Source of the DNA: Chitinophaga skermanii
GTDB lineage: Bacteria; Bacteroidota; Bacteroidia; Chitinophagales; Chitinophagaceae
Direction: 5' to 3'
Length of the DNA stretch: 64,000 bases
Assembly: GCF_003259335.1 (NCBI RefSeq)
Contig: NZ_QLLL01000002.1
Location: 62,001 to 126,000, forward strand
Made by a program: the position numbers and the translations under genes. Positions 63,212 to 64,000 of the stretch are shown one piece after another (within the stretch, counting starts at the first letter, position 1; every line of letters begins with the position of its first letter). The notes below the pieces were generated by a model. The model worked only from the letters and a program-made list of their open reading frames with translations. It searched no databases and was not told where the DNA came from.

Positions 63212-64000
63212 ATGCAAACAGTAAAGGTTACTTCCATTATTGATACTTCTAAAAGCTACGAGTACATCGACAATGGCACGCCGAAACAAGGCGGTGTGAA
63301 AGATGTGTACTTCTCGCCCGATAGGAAATATGTTGTTGCCTTCTTTAGAACGCCCTTAGACTTCAACCAAAAAGATCGTATCAAGCGCATTGTTACCTTG
63401 TATTTAGACAACATCAAAAAAGGTCATGCGGCTGATTACTACTTACAAGATATTTTCCGTTGGCCTTACGATGCGGTAGAGCGAGATGGGAAAACGGGCG
63501 TGATTGTACCGGTATACGATCAGCGGTTTTTCTTTCACAAAGGGTACGGTGCGAACGATAATATCAAAGGCGGCGAAAAAGTAGGCAAATGGTTTACCTC
63601 TCCTTCTTTCAGGCATCAACAATATCCATTGTCGCTAGATCGGGCAGAATTAGGCGATTGGCTAAGTTATTTCCAAGTGGCAATTAGTATATGCCGAGGT
63701 GTAAAGAAAATGCACCAAATGGGATTAGCGCATAGCGATTTATCGTACAACAACGTATTGGTAGACCCTGTTACCAAATCGGCCAACATTATCGACCTTG
63801 ATGGTTTGGTTGTGCCGAACTTATTTCCACCCGAAGTAATTGGTACCGCCGACTTTATTGCGCCAGAAGTATTGCGTACGAAGCACCTTAAAATATCGGA
63901 CCCCAACCGTATTCTTCCCAACCAAAGGACCGACTTACATGCTTTGGCGGTGCTTATTTACATGTATTTACTCAGGCGGCATCCATTAAGGGGCGGGAAG
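63212..64000 (+). CDS. Protein kinase of the TerY-P triad (3' end outside window)
   Basis: 263 codons are visible and the frame stays open at the window edge. The kinase core is clear: a GGVKDVYFSPDRKYVVAFFR N-lobe strand pair, HSDLSYNNVL (catalytic Asp176), IIDLDGL in place of DFG (Asp195) and FIAPEVLR as the APE motif. The usual VAxK lysine is not where expected (VVAFFR), a feature I associate with this kinase group. It starts 3 bases after the phosphatase. Family members often carry a C-terminal helix-hairpin-helix region, which cannot be checked here. Confidence 0.88.
   Translation, partial: MQTVKVTSIIDTSKSYEYIDNGTPKQGGVKDVYFSPDRKYVVAFFRTPLDFNQKDRIKRIVTLYLDNIKKGHAADYYLQDIFRWPYDAVERDGKTGVIVPVYDQRFFFHKGYGANDNIKGGEKVGKWFTSPSFRHQQYPLSLDRAELGDWLSYFQVAISICRGVKKMHQMGLAHSDLSYNNVLVDPVTKSANIIDLDGLVVPNLFPPEVIGTADFIAPEVLRTKHLKISDPNRILPNQRTDLHALAVLIYMYLLRRHPLRGGK

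Noticed and set aside
56167..64000. Classical plasmid-borne tellurite resistance operon
   Set aside because: No terB or terC is seen in the window. The gene set is instead the TerY-phosphatase-kinase and HAD/PRTase version, so a direct tellurite-resistance label is not justified.

Overview
The window looks like a chromosomal segment of a Bacteroidota bacterium, most likely Chitinophagaceae (Chitinophaga/Niastella-like). The evidence is two SusC/SusD loci with FecR anti-sigma and ECF sigma genes, DUF1735-discoidin and DUF4369-TlpA proteins, A+T-rich intergenic DNA, -7 promoter elements of the TAnnTTTG type, and weak Shine-Dalgarno sequences. The family assignment is inference; the phylum is well supported.

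Layout. 1-5.7 kb: the 3' part of a GH29 fucosidase, an intergenic block of phased 10/11-bp repeats, and small housekeeping genes (YbaK, a dienelactone-hydrolase family protein, a pseudouridine-synthase N-terminal domain lacking its catalytic half, a beta-solenoid-like protein). 5.7-11.3 kb: a minus-strand unit of catalase-like heme protein, LodA-like CTQ amino-acid oxidase and LodB-like flavoprotein, plus a separate secreted unknown. 12-24.4 kb: an ECF sigma / FecR / SusC / SusD / lipoprotein locus followed by a Tsp/Prc protease and two TlpA thioredoxins. Three copies of one promoter motif (CTTCACCCTTTT-N11-TTGCCTW) precede sigma, fecR and the protease, which defines a likely autoregulated ECF regulon. 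24.8-27.8 kb: a lipid A-type acyltransferase, a fatty acid desaturase and a DUF11 protein. 27.9-43 kb: a glycan-utilisation locus with GH38, a ricin-fused GH2, a DUF1735-discoidin lipoprotein, SusD, SusC and FecR. Its probable sigma gene lies inside it in the opposite orientation. 43.1-48 kb: an uncharacterised protein, a second block of phased repeats, an AHSA1-domain protein and two tandem Cys-rich lipoproteins. 48.2-54.3 kb: a heavy-metal RND pump (CzcB-like adaptor, CzcA fused to its outer-membrane channel, and a small companion). 54.4-55.9 kb: an S41 protease.

56.1-64 kb (right end): a very compact ten-gene plus-strand operon, still open at the window edge. It encodes a TerA-like protein, a HAD-family protein, a phosphoribosyltransferase-like protein, two more TerD-fold proteins, three tandem TerY-type vWA proteins (the last with a C-terminal zinc-binding region), a PP2C phosphatase with an Ig-like N-terminal extension, and a protein kinase. 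This matches the predicted Ter stress-response architecture (metal-binding TerD proteins, a nucleotide-like metabolite module and the TerY-phosphatase-kinase triad). It is the best candidate here for an incompletely characterised system.

The other unusual signals are the phased 10/11-bp arrays, which share the same 10-bp unit at two loci 42 kb apart on opposite strands, the lodAB plus catalase-like unit, and the tandem Cys-rich lipoproteins.
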